Assembly: GCF_030733205.1 (NCBI RefSeq)
Contig: NZ_JASHJL010000039.1
Location: 1 to 48,182 of the forward strand
Origin: Mameliella sp. MMSF_3455
GTDB taxonomy: Bacteria > Pseudomonadota > Alphaproteobacteria > Rhodobacterales > Rhodobacteraceae
Direction: 5' to 3'
Length of the DNA: 48,182 nt
This document shows, one piece after another, positions 16,676-25,819 of this stretch (its first letter is position 1; each line of letters starts with the position of its first letter). The notes under the pieces were generated by a model that worked only from the letters and a program-made list of their open reading frames with translations, had not been told where the DNA came from and did not search any database. Position numbers and translations under genes: made by a program.

Positions 16676-17001
16676 GGGGCTGGCTCCATGCAATGACTTT
16701 ATCAAACATGGGTAGCATAGCCGCGATTCGACGCGGAAACAGGTCTTGATAACCCCCGCTCTGACAGGTGTCTTGTGACGTGCAGATGCCTATTTTTTCA
16801 TCAGGTTTCGGTGTCTATTGCCATCTCAGGCCAGTCGCGCAGGGGGAACGCAAGACCCGCCACCATCCCGCCCGCGGCCCGCCCCCTGGACTTTGCTCCG
16901 GATCGCGCCCCGGTGCCGAGGCACTGTCGCGCGGTCAAGCCCGCCCCCTGTCAGCAGGGCACGGGCCAGATCGAACCGGTCATCACGGCGAAATCACTGC
17001 A
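16676..17001. other. Intergenic region between idnD-like gene and envelope operon
   Basis: About 326 bases without a convincing gene; short open frames here lack ribosome sites and family features. It must hold the promoter of the minus-strand envelope operon. A TATGCT -10-like element on the minus strand occurs near 16714-16719, but no good -35 partner is seen. Short GC hairpins (GTGCC-GA-GGCAC near 16914; CCCTG-N4-CAGGG near 16946) may terminate the idnD transcript. Confidence 0.4.
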
Positions 17002-18048
17002 TCACGCAGGCTCGAATGTCAGGTGCACCTTGACTGATTTCGTCCGGTCGCCGGCGACCGCAAAGGCCTGTGCTGCCTCTTCCAGCGGAAAGCGCGCGGT
17101 GATGATCGGGCCCACGTCGATGCTGCCAGATGTGATGGCCTCGACAGCCTGAGCGAACTCCTCGTGAAAGCGATGGGTGCCTTGAACGCGGATTTCCTTG
17201 GCGACCAATGCATTGATCGGCATAGGCGTGTCGCCAACGACGCCGACCTGCACCAGCGCACCGCGCGGGCGCAGGGTCGCGATGGCCGAGCGGATCGCAG
17301 GCGCGGCCGCGGAGCATTCGAAAACGATGTGAAAATGCCCCTTGTCGGCGGCATAGGCCTCCATCGCATCGGGGTCCCTGGCGACGTTGATCGTACGGGT
17401 CGCGCCCATTGCGCGGGCGACCTCCAGCGTGGCGTCCTGAAGATCGGTGACAACGATCTCCGCTGCGCCCTCGCGCGCCGCGATGGCCACGCAAAGCGCG
17501 CCGATGGGACCAGCGCCGGTGACCAGTACCCGCTTGCCTGCGATGTCTCCGGCCATGTGCGCGGCATGCAGGCAGACCGCCAGGGGTTCGGCACAGGCCA
17601 CAGCACCCAGGTCAGCCCCCTCCGGCAAGGGGATGCATTGGGTGGCATCCACCACGATCCGGTCGCGGAACAAGCCCTGTTCATGCGGCAGACGGATGGC
17701 CGATCCGTTGAACCGCATATTCAGGCAATGCATGGGCAGGCCCTCGGCACAGTACGCGCACTCTCCGCAGGGGCGGCTGGGGTTCAGCGCCACCGGATCT
17801 CCCGGCGACAGATGCGACACCCCCTCGCCCACTGCCATCACCCTGCCCGAGGCCTCGTGGCCCAGGATGATCGGTTCGCGGACGCGGATGGTGCCGATTC
17901 CACCGTCGGACAGGTAGTGCATGTCCGAACCGCAGATCCCGCCTGCGGCGACGGCGACAAGCACCTCTCCCGCCCCCGGCGCGGCGACCTCCTCGGTTTC
18001 GATGCGCAGGTCATTGGCGCCGTAAAGACGGCAGACTCGGGTTTGCAT
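17002..18048 (-). CDS. idnD: Zinc-dependent alcohol dehydrogenase, L-idonate 5-dehydrogenase-like
   Basis: A 348-residue MDR-family dehydrogenase. GGICGSDMHYLSDGGIGTIRVREP is strongly characteristic of L-idonate 5-dehydrogenases. Catalytic zinc ligands Cys39 and His64-Glu65 (LGHEASG), structural zinc cysteines 94, 97, 100 and 108, and the nucleotide-binding GAGPIGALC near 174 are all present. It oxidises L-idonate or a related hexonate to a 5-keto acid in the cytoplasm. GAGGAGG precedes the ATG, 11 bases after the TRAP large permease, so it belongs to the same transcript. Its presence beside uxuAB widens the locus from hexuronates to aldonates. Confidence 0.88.
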   Translation of the reverse strand: MQTRVCRLYGANDLRIETEEVAAPGAGEVLVAVAAGGICGSDMHYLSDGGIGTIRVREPIILGHEASGRVMAVGEGVSHLSPGDPVALNPSRPCGECAYCAEGLPMHCLNMRFNGSAIRLPHEQGLFRDRIVVDATQCIPLPEGADLGAVACAEPLAVCLHAAHMAGDIAGKRVLVTGAGPIGALCVAIAAREGAAEIVVTDLQDATLEVARAMGATRTINVARDPDAMEAYAADKGHFHIVFECSAAAPAIRSAIATLRPRGALVQVGVVGDTPMPINALVAKEIRVQGTHRFHEEFAQAVEAITSGSIDVGPIITARFPLEEAAQAFAVAGDRTKSVKVHLTFEPA

Positions 18049-18059
18049 GTCGGTCCTCC

Positions 18060-19337
18060 TCAGTTGGTCAGGACGGATGGCAGCCAGGTGGCCAGCGGCG
18101 GAAAGAACGAAACCGCCAGCAGCACGAGGATGTTGGTCAGAAGAAACGGCAGGATCGCGCGCACGACCGGTGCCAGAGGCAGCCGGGCAATATTGGCGCA
18201 GACGAACAGGCAGACCCCCACCGGAGGCGTGGTCAGGCCGATCATCAGGTTCAGCACCGCGAAGGTCGCGAAATGCAGCGGGTCGATGCCCACCGCGTTC
18301 GACAGCGACAAAAGCGGCACGAACAGGATGATCAACGCGGCGATGGTTTCCATGAACATGCCGACGAACAGCAGCAGGATGTTGATCAGCAGGATCACCA
18401 GGATCCTGTTCTCGGTCACCGACAGGACGGAATCGGCGATGGCCTGCGGGATGCGTTCCGACACCAGGATCCAGCCAAAGACATTGGCAAACCCCACCAG
18501 CGCCAGGATGCCCGCCGCGGACACCGCGCTGTCGGCGATGATGCCAGGCACCTTTCGCAGCGGCAGTTCACGATAGATGAAAGCGCCGACGATGAAGGCA
18601 TAGACAGAGGCCACCACGGCGGTTTCGGTGGGCGTGGCGTAGCCCGACAGCAGCCCGTAGATGATCAGGAAGGTCATGGCGATGGCCCAGATCGCCCCGC
18701 CGAAACTGCGCGCGACCTCTCCCCAGCCTTGCCAGGGCTGGTGGGGATAGCCCCGCCGGACGGAGATGACGTAGCAGGTCACCATCATCGCAACGCCCAT
18801 CAAGATGCCGGGAATAGCGCCCGCGAGGAACATCTTGCCGACCGAAATCCCCGACAGCGCGCCGACGATGATCATCGGAACAGAGGGCGGGATGATCGGC
18901 CCCACGGTCGAGGAGGCCGCGGTCACGGCGGCCGAGAAATCGGCCGGATAGCCCGCCTTCTTCATGCCCGGGATCAGAACGCCGCCAAGGCTGGCGGCAT
19001 CGGCCACGGCGGTCCCCGTGATGCCACCAAACAGCATGGAGGCCGAGATATTCGTCAGGCCCAGCCCGCCCTTGATCCAGCCGACGATGGCGTTGGCAAA
19101 ACGGATGATCCGCTGGGTGATCCCCCCCTGATTCATCAGGTTGCCTGCAAGGATGAATCCAGGAATCGACAGCAGGACAAAGACATCCATCCCCGCGTAC
19201 ATCTTTTGCGGCATGACGACCGGGGGCATCCCGGAAAACAGAAGGTAGGCCAGCGACGACAGGCCAAGGGTGATCGCGACGGGAATGCCCAGTGCAAGAC
19301 CGGCCACGAAGACAGAGAAGAGGATAGCAACGTCCAC
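18060..19337 (-). CDS. TRAP transporter large permease (DctM family)
   Basis: A 425-residue inner-membrane protein of typical DctM length. It has about 12 hydrophobic spans with the family segments LALGIPVAITLGL, LLSIPGFILAGNLMNQGG, IIPPSVPMIIVGALSGISVGKMFLAG and LTTPPVGVCLF. It is the sodium-coupled translocation subunit that works with the DctQ and DctP encoded just upstream. The start is GTG, 3 bases after the DctQ stop, with GAGGAGGAG overlapping that stop, which implies translational coupling. Substrate is probably a hexuronate or aldonate given uxuAB and idnD alongside. Confidence 0.95.
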   Translation of the reverse strand: MDVAILFSVFVAGLALGIPVAITLGLSSLAYLLFSGMPPVVMPQKMYAGMDVFVLLSIPGFILAGNLMNQGGITQRIIRFANAIVGWIKGGLGLTNISASMLFGGITGTAVADAASLGGVLIPGMKKAGYPADFSAAVTAASSTVGPIIPPSVPMIIVGALSGISVGKMFLAGAIPGILMGVAMMVTCYVISVRRGYPHQPWQGWGEVARSFGGAIWAIAMTFLIIYGLLSGYATPTETAVVASVYAFIVGAFIYRELPLRKVPGIIADSAVSAAGILALVGFANVFGWILVSERIPQAIADSVLSVTENRILVILLINILLLFVGMFMETIAALIILFVPLLSLSNAVGIDPLHFATFAVLNLMIGLTTPPVGVCLFVCANIARLPLAPVVRAILPFLLTNILVLLAVSFFPPLATWLPSVLTN

Positions 19338-19340
19338 GGA

Positions 19341-19844
19341 TCACTCCTCCTCGGGACGGTGAGGTTTGCCGTCTTCGGTGCCGGACAGCATCCCGATGAC
19401 ACGAAGCACGGCAAAGACGGCCAGCCCGACCAGCATCAGCCAGACGGTGAAATGGACAAAATCCATGCGGATACCCAGCGCGGGAGAGGTCTGCATCTTG
19501 CCGATGGAGACATAGCGCCAGGCGTGCGACAGCAGGAAGATGGCCAGCCCGGCGGTGGCCACTGCTGCCAACAGGCGCAGCATCCACGGCAGCGGCGCGG
19601 GCAGCGCCTCGCTGATGACATCCACGTTCACCAGGTCGCCCGACCGCATCGCGGCCCCGGCGCCAAAGGCCACCATGTAAAGCAGCGCGTAGCGGGTCAG
19701 TTCCTCGGTCCAGACCGGCGAGGTGCCCGCCAGCCGCCCGATGACCTGGACCAGCACGGCCCCCATCAGCACCGCAAAGCCCAGCCCCGCCCCTATGCGG
19801 GCAAGCAGGACAACGGCCCGGATAAAGCGATCGACGTGTTTCAC
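19341..19844 (-). CDS. TRAP transporter small permease (DctQ family)
   Basis: A 167-residue membrane protein with four hydrophobic spans, the standard size and topology of DctQ. Family features include the first-span basic lead (KHVDRFIRAVVLLARIG), RLAGTSPVWTEELTRYALLYMVAFGAG and the acidic C-terminus. I use GTG at 19844, which has AGGGGG seven bases upstream; a longer frame from 19904 lacks a site and adds unlikely residues. It forms the permease with the DctM gene that follows. Confidence 0.93.
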   Translation of the reverse strand: MKHVDRFIRAVVLLARIGAGLGFAVLMGAVLVQVIGRLAGTSPVWTEELTRYALLYMVAFGAGAAMRSGDLVNVDVISEALPAPLPWMLRLLAAVATAGLAIFLLSHAWRYVSIGKMQTSPALGIRMDFVHFTVWLMLVGLAVFAVLRVIGMLSGTEDGKPHRPEEE

Positions 19845-19919
19845 CGTATACCCCCTGTCAATCAGGCCGGCGCCACGCACCCGCGGCACCGGCCAGGTTT
19901 TCATGCGAACGCGCGGGTC

Positions 19920-20891
19920 TTACTGCGCGAACAGCTCTTCGACGATCGGCTTGATCTCGTCGTTGACGTTGGCCAGGACGGCATCCTTGGCCGCGGCCTG
20001 GAAGGCTGCCGCATCGACGTCGACAAAGGTCATGCCTTGCGACTCGAGGAAGGCGCGGTCATCTGCCAGGCTCTTCTCGAACAGCTCACGCTCGTAGGCC
20101 TGCGCACGCTTTGCCGCTTCCATGACGGCATCCTTGTCGGCATCCGACAGCTTGGCCCAGGTGGATTCCGCGATGGTCAGGTAGATCCATGACCGGACGT
20201 GGTCGGTCAGGTTGACGTGGCTCTGGACCTCGTAGAACGACGCCGAACGGATCAGGGCCAGCGGGTTTTCCTGCGCCTCGATGGTGCCGTTCTGGAGCGA
20301 GGTGAAGACCTCGGAGAAGGCCATCGGGCCGGGGTTGGCGCCCAGCGCCTTCCAGACGTCCACGAAGAGCGGCACGTTCGGAACGCGCATCTTGAGGCCG
20401 TCTAGGTCAGCGGGCGTGGTGATCGGCCGGTTCGAGGTCAGGTCGCGCGCGCCGCGGGCAAAATAGGCGATCGGGCGGATCTGCACCTTGTCGACGATCT
20501 GCGCCTTGATGTCGTCACCCACAGGGCCGGCGGCAAAGGCATCCATGTCCTCGATGGTCTGGAAGGCATAGGGAACTGCCAGCAGCGCGGCCATCGGCGC
20601 CCAGTTCTGCAGGCTTTCGCCGGTGATCGTCATGTCGACCGTGCCCAGCTGCATGCCGTTGATCAGGTCGATTTCCTTGCCCAGCGACTCGTTCGGGAAC
20701 ACCTCGACGGCGATGCGACCGTCGGTCAGCGCCGACAGTTCCTCGCCGAACTTGACGCTGGCCTTGTGCCACGAGTTGTCCTCGTTCGCGAGGTGGCCCA
20801 GCTTGAGCGTCATTTCCTGCGCCGCGACCGGGGCTGCGACCATGGCCGCCACGGCTGCGGCGATTGCGGTCATCCTGAAACCAAAAGTCAT
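19920..20891 (-). CDS. TRAP transporter substrate-binding protein (DctP family)
   Basis: A 323-residue periplasmic receptor with a short signal peptide cleaved after VAA (residue 24). Landmarks are TLKLGHLANEDNSWHKASVKF, the carboxylate-binding arginine in LDGLKMRVPNVPLF and TSLQNGTIEAQENPLALI, which fit the sugar-acid (galacturonate/glucuronate) branch of DctP proteins. The ATG overlaps the GntR stop (ATGA) and has GGAGGAGAACAGGG before it. First transport gene of the hexuronate locus; the ligand assignment rests on this subgroup resemblance and the neighbouring uxuAB. Confidence 0.92.
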   Translation of the reverse strand: MTFGFRMTAIAAAVAAMVAAPVAAQEMTLKLGHLANEDNSWHKASVKFGEELSALTDGRIAVEVFPNESLGKEIDLINGMQLGTVDMTITGESLQNWAPMAALLAVPYAFQTIEDMDAFAAGPVGDDIKAQIVDKVQIRPIAYFARGARDLTSNRPITTPADLDGLKMRVPNVPLFVDVWKALGANPGPMAFSEVFTSLQNGTIEAQENPLALIRSASFYEVQSHVNLTDHVRSWIYLTIAESTWAKLSDADKDAVMEAAKRAQAYERELFEKSLADDRAFLESQGMTFVDVDAAAFQAAAKDAVLANVNDEIKPIVEELFAQ

Positions 20892-21634
20892 CCCTGTTCT
20901 CCTCCTTGGATGGGTGCGTTCACCGGTTGCGGCAAGTCGCCGTCCGGCAGTTCGAAATAGGCGGCATTGGCCGCCACGATCTGCGGCAGGTCGCTGAGAA
21001 CCTCGCGCAGGTGATACCGGACCGCCGAGTTGGCGCCGGTGACGTCGCCCTGCTCGATCTGGTCCACGATGTCGTGATGCTGCGCGATCAGCTTGCGCAG
21101 CGGGAAATGACCCAGCGACAGGAAGCGGACCCGGTCCATCTGCGCCTTCAGCCCCTCGATCTGTTTCCAGGCGCCGCGCTTTCCGGCCGCTTCGGCCAGG
21201 GTGCGGTGAAACAGCTCGTCGAGATCGATGAAATCATTGGGGTCGCCGCCTTCGGCCTCTTCCTGCCTGGCCAGTTGCGCGCGCAGCTCGGCAATGACCG
21301 CAGGGTCGGGCGAGCGCGCAAGGATCTTGGCGATATCGGCTTCGATCGCCTCACGCAGGAACCGCGCGTCCAGCACCGCGGAATAGCCGATACGGCTGAC
21401 GATGGTGCCGCGCTGCGGCAGGACGGCCAGCAACCCCAGGTCGGCGAGGCGGATAAAGGCCTCGCGGACGGGCTGACGACTGACGTCATAGGTGCGGGCG
21501 ACCTCGGACTCGGACAGCCTGTCGCCGGGCTTCAGGTCGTTGTGGATGATCCGCTCGCGCAGAATCCGCAAGACCTGCCGCGAAATCGGCAATGTCGGAT
21601 CAAGTTCCCAGGTTCCGCTGCCCTCGGCATTCAT
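20888..21634 (-). CDS. GntR-family regulator of the hexuronate locus (FCD type)
   Basis: A 248-residue regulator: winged helix-turn-helix at about residues 12-82 (VLRILRERIIHNDLKPGDRL, ARTYDVSRQPVREAFIRLADLGLL, QRGTIVS) and a helical FCD domain with its expected Asp and His ligands (DELFHRTL, AQHHDIVD, YHLREVL). The ATG at 21634 has GGGAGGA upstream. Unusually the regulator is the first gene of the transport operon it presumably controls, overlapping dctP by 4 bases, so regulator and receptor levels are linked. Ligand is likely a hexuronate or fructuronate, by analogy with UxuR/ExuR-type GntR proteins. Confidence 0.92.
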   Translation of the reverse strand: MNAEGSGTWELDPTLPISRQVLRILRERIIHNDLKPGDRLSESEVARTYDVSRQPVREAFIRLADLGLLAVLPQRGTIVSRIGYSAVLDARFLREAIEADIAKILARSPDPAVIAELRAQLARQEEAEGGDPNDFIDLDELFHRTLAEAAGKRGAWKQIEGLKAQMDRVRFLSLGHFPLRKLIAQHHDIVDQIEQGDVTGANSAVRYHLREVLSDLPQIVAANAAYFELPDGDLPQPVNAPIQGGEQG

Positions 21635-21734
21635 GATTCGCTGTCCTCCCGGGTGCTGACTACCATACTTCCATACTAGCCAGCAATCATGAAGGATGAT
21701 AGAGAGCCGCAATACTTCAACGCGGGAGGACATC
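21635..21734. promoter_or_regulatory. Divergent control region between GntR/TRAP operon and uxuAB
   Basis: These 100 bases must carry both promoters. A direct repeat CCATACT-T-CCATACT (21663-21677, 8-bp period) and an inverted repeat ATCAT-N5-ATGAT (21686-21700) are visible. On the minus strand TAGTAT, inside the direct repeat, could be the -10 of the regulator operon. These are candidate operator elements for the GntR protein; no clear consensus promoter pair was found. Confidence 0.4.
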
Positions 21735-22943
21735 ATGAAGCAGACCTGGCGCTGGTTTGGTCCCAAGGACCTTGTGACAACCGATGACGTGGCGCAGGCC
21801 GGGGCCGAAGGCATCGTATCGGCCCTGCACCACGTCCCCACCGGCACCGTCTGGAGCCGCGACGAGATCGCAAGACGACAGGCAGAGATCGCGCGCCTTT
21901 CCGATGGCAGCCCCTCGGGGCTGGACTGGGCCGTGGTGGAAAGCCTGCCGGTGTCCGAGGACATCAAGAAACAGCAGGGCGACTGGCGGCAGCACATCGC
22001 CAACTACAAGGAAAGCCTGCACAATCTGGCGGCCTCGGGGATCGAGGTGATCTGCTACAACTTCATGCCGGTGCTGGACTGGACCCGCACCGACCTGGCC
22101 TGGCGCCTGCCCAGCGGCGCCACCTGCATGCGGTTCGACCTGACCGATTTCGCGGCCTTCGACCTGCATATCCTGGCGCGTGACAACGCCAAGGAAGACT
22201 ATGACGCCGAGCTGCAAGAGGCCGCCGCGCGCCGCTTTGCCGGGATGTCCGACGAGGCAAAGGAGGCGCTGGCCGGAAACGTCGTCTACGGTCTGCCCGG
22301 GGCGGCAGAGCGATTCTCGCTCGAGGACGTGCGCGCGCACCTGGCCGAATACGCCGCCATGAGCGAAGCCACCCTGCGCAACCACCTGGTCGACTTCCTC
22401 TCCGAGGTCGCACCAGTCGCACAAGAACTGGGGCTGCGGCTGTGCTGCCACCCGGACGACCCGCCTTTCCCGCTGTTGGGCCTGCCGCGCATCATGTCGA
22501 CAGAACCGCAGTACCGCGCGGTGATGGAAGCGGTCGACCTGCCCGCCAACGGCATCACGCTGTGCTCCGGCTCGCTCGGGGCGCGCCCCGACAACGACCT
22601 GCCGGGCATGATGGAGCGGCTGGGCGACCGGGTGCACTTCCTGCACCTGCGCAACGTCAAACGCGAGACGCCGGACCTGCGTGGGTCCTTCCACGAGGCA
22701 GAGCACCTGGGCGGTGACACCGACATGGTGGCCCTTGTCGAGGCCGCCCTGAAGGAAGAGGCCCGCCGCAAGGCCGAGGGACGTGCCGACTGGTCCATCC
22801 CCTTCCGCCCCGACCACGGGCAGGACATCCTCGATGACCTAGGTCGCAAGGCACAGCCGGGCTATCCGTCGATCGGGCGCCTCAAGGGGCTGGCGGAACT
22901 GCGCGGCATCATCGCCGCGCTGTCGCCCCGGGTGGTGGCATGA
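21735..22943 (+). CDS. uxuA: Mannonate dehydratase
   Basis: A 402-residue TIM-barrel dehydratase converting D-mannonate to 2-keto-3-deoxygluconate. Recognised from MKQTWRWFGPKDLVTTDDVAQAGA, VESLPVSEDIKKQ, VICYNFMPVLDWTRTDL, LCCHPDDPPFPLLGLPRI and FRPDHGQ; the Cys-His-Pro-Asp-Asp and HLRNVK segments carry metal and substrate ligands. Length agrees with E. coli UxuA (about 394). The ATG has GGGAGG upstream; a longer frame is rejected. It is the first gene of the uxuAB unit, overlapping uxuB by 4 bases. Confidence 0.97.
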   Translation: MKQTWRWFGPKDLVTTDDVAQAGAEGIVSALHHVPTGTVWSRDEIARRQAEIARLSDGSPSGLDWAVVESLPVSEDIKKQQGDWRQHIANYKESLHNLAASGIEVICYNFMPVLDWTRTDLAWRLPSGATCMRFDLTDFAAFDLHILARDNAKEDYDAELQEAAARRFAGMSDEAKEALAGNVVYGLPGAAERFSLEDVRAHLAEYAAMSEATLRNHLVDFLSEVAPVAQELGLRLCCHPDDPPFPLLGLPRIMSTEPQYRAVMEAVDLPANGITLCSGSLGARPDNDLPGMMERLGDRVHFLHLRNVKRETPDLRGSFHEAEHLGGDTDMVALVEAALKEEARRKAEGRADWSIPFRPDHGQDILDDLGRKAQPGYPSIGRLKGLAELRGIIAALSPRVVA

Positions 22944-24406
22944 CCCGTCTCGGCACGCTTGACCAACTGGCACAGGGGGTCCGTCGGCCCGACTATGACC
23001 CGGCCGCCCACGGGCCCGGCATCGTCCACATCGGACTGGGCGCCTTTCACAAGGCGCATCAGGCGCTCTATACCGATGACGCCCTCGCGTCGGCGGGTGG
23101 CGACTGGCGCATCACCGGCGTCAGCCTGCGCAGCCTGGAACCGGCCGCGGAACTGAAACCGCAGAACGGGCTGTACACCCTCATCGAACGTGGCGTCGAA
23201 GGCAGTACGGCGCGGATCATCGGCGCCATCGACCGCGCGCTGAGCCTGTCCACCGACCGGCGCGCGGTGCTGGACGCGCTGTGCGATCCGGCCACGCGCA
23301 TCGTTTCGCTGACCGTCACCGAAAAGGGCTATGGCATCGACCGGGCCACGGGCGGAATTGACCGCAGCCACCCGGCAATTGCCGCGGACCTCGCAGATCC
23401 GGATGATCCGCAGGGTGTCGCCGGCCTTCTGGTCTGGGCATTGGCGCAACGGCGGCAGGCCGGCGCGCCGCCCTTTACAGTGCTCTGCTGTGACAACCTT
23501 CCGGAAAACGGCACGCTCGTCCGGTCGCTGCTGGTTGATTTCGCCCGAGAAACTGCGCCGGATCTGGCCAATCACATAGCCAACGATGTCGCCTTCCCCT
23601 CGACGATGGTTGACCGCATCACCCCGGCCCGCACCGAGGCGACGCTGGCTTTGGCCCGCGAGATGACAGGGGTGGAGGATCGCGGCGCCATCGAATGCGA
23701 GAGCTTTCGCCAATGGGTGATCGAGGATCGCTTTCCCTATGGCCGCCCGGCGTGGGAGGCCGGCGGCGCGGTTTTTGTCGAGGATGTCCGTCCCTTCGAG
23801 AACATGAAGCTGAGGATGCTGAACGGCGCCCATTCCATGCTGGCTTATGCCGGTTTCTTGGCCGGTCACAGGTACGTCCGCGACGTGATGGGCGATCCCG
23901 CGCTGGCGGCTCTGATTCGGCGGCACCTGGCCGCCGCATCTGCCACCCTGCCGCCCCTGCCCGGCGTGGACCTGACTGTTTACGCCAAGGACCTGGCCGC
24001 GCGGTTCGCCAACCCGCACCTCGGGCATGAAACCTACCAGATCGCCATGGACGGGACCGAGAAGATGCCGCAGCGCATCTTTGCCGCCGCCTGCGACGCG
24101 ACGGACCGCAAGCAGGGACTGGCCCCCTTCGCCTTCGCCACCGCTGCCTGGATGCGTTACACGCTGGGCCGCGACGAAGCGGGCAAGACCTATGACCTGC
24201 GCGACCCCAGGTCCGCCCTGCTGACCCCGCCGCCCGATGTTCCGGTCACGCCCGAGGGCCTCCACGACCGCTTGACTGCGATCCCCGACCTGATCCCCGC
24301 GCGCCTGACGGAGGCGCCCGGATGGCGCGATGCGGTGATCGCGCGGCTGGCTGTCATGCTGGATCAGGGAATGCGCCCGGCCATCGAGGCCGAAGCGTCG
24401 CGCTGA
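22940..24406 (+). CDS. uxuB: Fructuronate reductase / mannitol dehydrogenase family
   Basis: A 488-residue NAD-dependent polyol dehydrogenase of the long-chain mannitol dehydrogenase family. IVHIGLGAFHKAHQALYTDD holds the nucleotide-binding site, and the catalytic Lys is in the ENMKLRMLNGAHSMLAYAG segment. In this context it interconverts D-fructuronate and D-mannonate, the step before UxuA. The ATGA overlap with uxuA shows coupling. A mannitol or arabinitol oxidising role is a less likely alternative because of the uxuA partner and length near 486. Confidence 0.93.
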   Translation: MTRLGTLDQLAQGVRRPDYDPAAHGPGIVHIGLGAFHKAHQALYTDDALASAGGDWRITGVSLRSLEPAAELKPQNGLYTLIERGVEGSTARIIGAIDRALSLSTDRRAVLDALCDPATRIVSLTVTEKGYGIDRATGGIDRSHPAIAADLADPDDPQGVAGLLVWALAQRRQAGAPPFTVLCCDNLPENGTLVRSLLVDFARETAPDLANHIANDVAFPSTMVDRITPARTEATLALAREMTGVEDRGAIECESFRQWVIEDRFPYGRPAWEAGGAVFVEDVRPFENMKLRMLNGAHSMLAYAGFLAGHRYVRDVMGDPALAALIRRHLAAASATLPPLPGVDLTVYAKDLAARFANPHLGHETYQIAMDGTEKMPQRIFAAACDATDRKQGLAPFAFATAAWMRYTLGRDEAGKTYDLRDPRSALLTPPPDVPVTPEGLHDRLTAIPDLIPARLTEAPGWRDAVIARLAVMLDQGMRPAIEAEASR

Positions 24407-24419
24407 CCGCCAAACGCGA

Positions 24420-24448
24420 AACGGCCCCGCCTTTCGGGCGGGGCCGTT
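24420..24448. terminator. Bidirectional hairpin terminator between uxuB and the third TRAP operon
   Basis: A 12-bp stem (AACGGCCCCGCC with GGCGGGGCCGTT) closes a 5-base loop between convergent genes. Short T-rich stretches follow on both strands, so it probably ends transcription from both sides. Confidence 0.8.
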
Positions 24449-24460
24449 GTCTTCAGGGCA

Positions 24461-25816
24461 TCAGCCGTAGACCAGCCTTGGCAGCCAGGTGATGATCTCT
24501 GGCACCGTCATGCACAGCACCAGCCCGACGATCTGCAGGAACAGGAACGGCAGCGCCGACTTGAAGATGTCGGTCATCGGGATGTGATCCGGGGCCACCC
24601 CACGCAGGTAGAACAGCGCGTAACCGAAAGGCGGCGACAGGAACGACATCTGCATGTTCACCAGGTAGAGCACGCCGAACCACAGCACCAGGTCCTCGGG
24701 GCTGTCGAGGCCAAAGGCGGCCGCGCCGAGCGCCTTGATGATCGGGACGAAGATCGGCACGCAGAGCAGCAGGATGCCGACCCAGTCCAGGAACATCCCC
24801 AGGATCACCAGCAACACCTGCATCAGGATCAGGATGCCCCAAGGGCCCAGCCCCGTAGCCGCCAGCGCGTCCTGCACGAACTGTTGCCCGCCTTCCAGCA
24901 CGTAGAGCCCGACAAAGATCGTCGCGCCGAACATGATCCAGATGACCATCGCGCTGGCCTTGAGCGTCGTGGTGCAGGCCTCGCGCACCGTTGGCCAGTC
25001 CAGCTTGCGGTGGATGGCGGCGACGATGAAGGCGCCGAAAGTGCCGATGCCCGCCGCCTCGACCGGGGTCGCCACGCCGGAAAAGATGATGCCCAGCACC
25101 ACCACGACCAGCGTGATCGGCGCTGCCATCTTGCCGACGAGGCGCAGTTTCTCGGCGTTGGATACCCGCTCTTCGACCGGAATTGCCGGACCCAGCGCCG
25201 GATTGATATAGCACCGCAGTGTGACGTAGAGGATGTACATCCCCGACAGCAGCAGGCCCGGGATGACCGCGCCGATGAACAGCTCACCCACCGATTGTTC
25301 GGCGACCACCGCATAGATGATGGCCAGGATCGATGGCGGGATCAGGATACCCAGCGTGCCGCCGGCCATGATCGAGCCCATCGCGATCTTGGGGTCGTAC
25401 TGGCGCTTCAGCATGGCCGGCAGGGCGATGATGCCCATCGTCACAACCGCCGCGCCGATCACGCCGACCATCGCCGCAAGGATCGTCGAGGCGATGATCG
25501 TGGCCGAGGCCAGCCCCCCCTTCACCCCGCCGAGGACCTTGTAGATCACGTCGAACATGTCGTTGATGATCCCTGCCCTCTCCAGCATCGCCGCCATGAA
25601 GATGAACAGGGGGATCGCCGAAAGCTGATAGTTGGTCATCAGCGGGAAGATCCGGCTGGGCACGATGTTCAGCGCCCGCGCGTCACCCAGGACAAAGAGG
25701 AAGACACAGGCCAGCCCCCCGGTGACGAAGGCCAGTGGCAGACCTGCCATGAGCAGCGCCAGAAGGCTGCCGAACATGATGAGCGTCAGCCACTCGATTC
25801 CGATTTCGATACCCAT
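24461..25816 (-). CDS. TRAP transporter large permease (DctM family)
   Basis: A 451-residue DctM protein with about 12 hydrophobic spans. Typical segments are LLMAGLPLAFVTGG, LSAIPLFIFMAAMLERAGIINDMFD, GILIPPSILAIIYAVVAEQSVGELFIGAVIPG and LSPPFGYALFYLRGVAPD. It is slightly longer than the hexuronate-locus DctM and belongs to the alpha-keto acid/mannitol-type branch judging by LERAG and the long C-terminal half. It starts 3 bases after the fused small permease stop; together with that protein and the Tat-exported receptor it forms the third TRAP system of the window. Confidence 0.95.
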   Translation of the reverse strand: MGIEIGIEWLTLIMFGSLLALLMAGLPLAFVTGGLACVFLFVLGDARALNIVPSRIFPLMTNYQLSAIPLFIFMAAMLERAGIINDMFDVIYKVLGGVKGGLASATIIASTILAAMVGVIGAAVVTMGIIALPAMLKRQYDPKIAMGSIMAGGTLGILIPPSILAIIYAVVAEQSVGELFIGAVIPGLLLSGMYILYVTLRCYINPALGPAIPVEERVSNAEKLRLVGKMAAPITLVVVVLGIIFSGVATPVEAAGIGTFGAFIVAAIHRKLDWPTVREACTTTLKASAMVIWIMFGATIFVGLYVLEGGQQFVQDALAATGLGPWGILILMQVLLVILGMFLDWVGILLLCVPIFVPIIKALGAAAFGLDSPEDLVLWFGVLYLVNMQMSFLSPPFGYALFYLRGVAPDHIPMTDIFKSALPFLFLQIVGLVLCMTVPEIITWLPRLVYG

Positions 25817-25819
25817 GCC

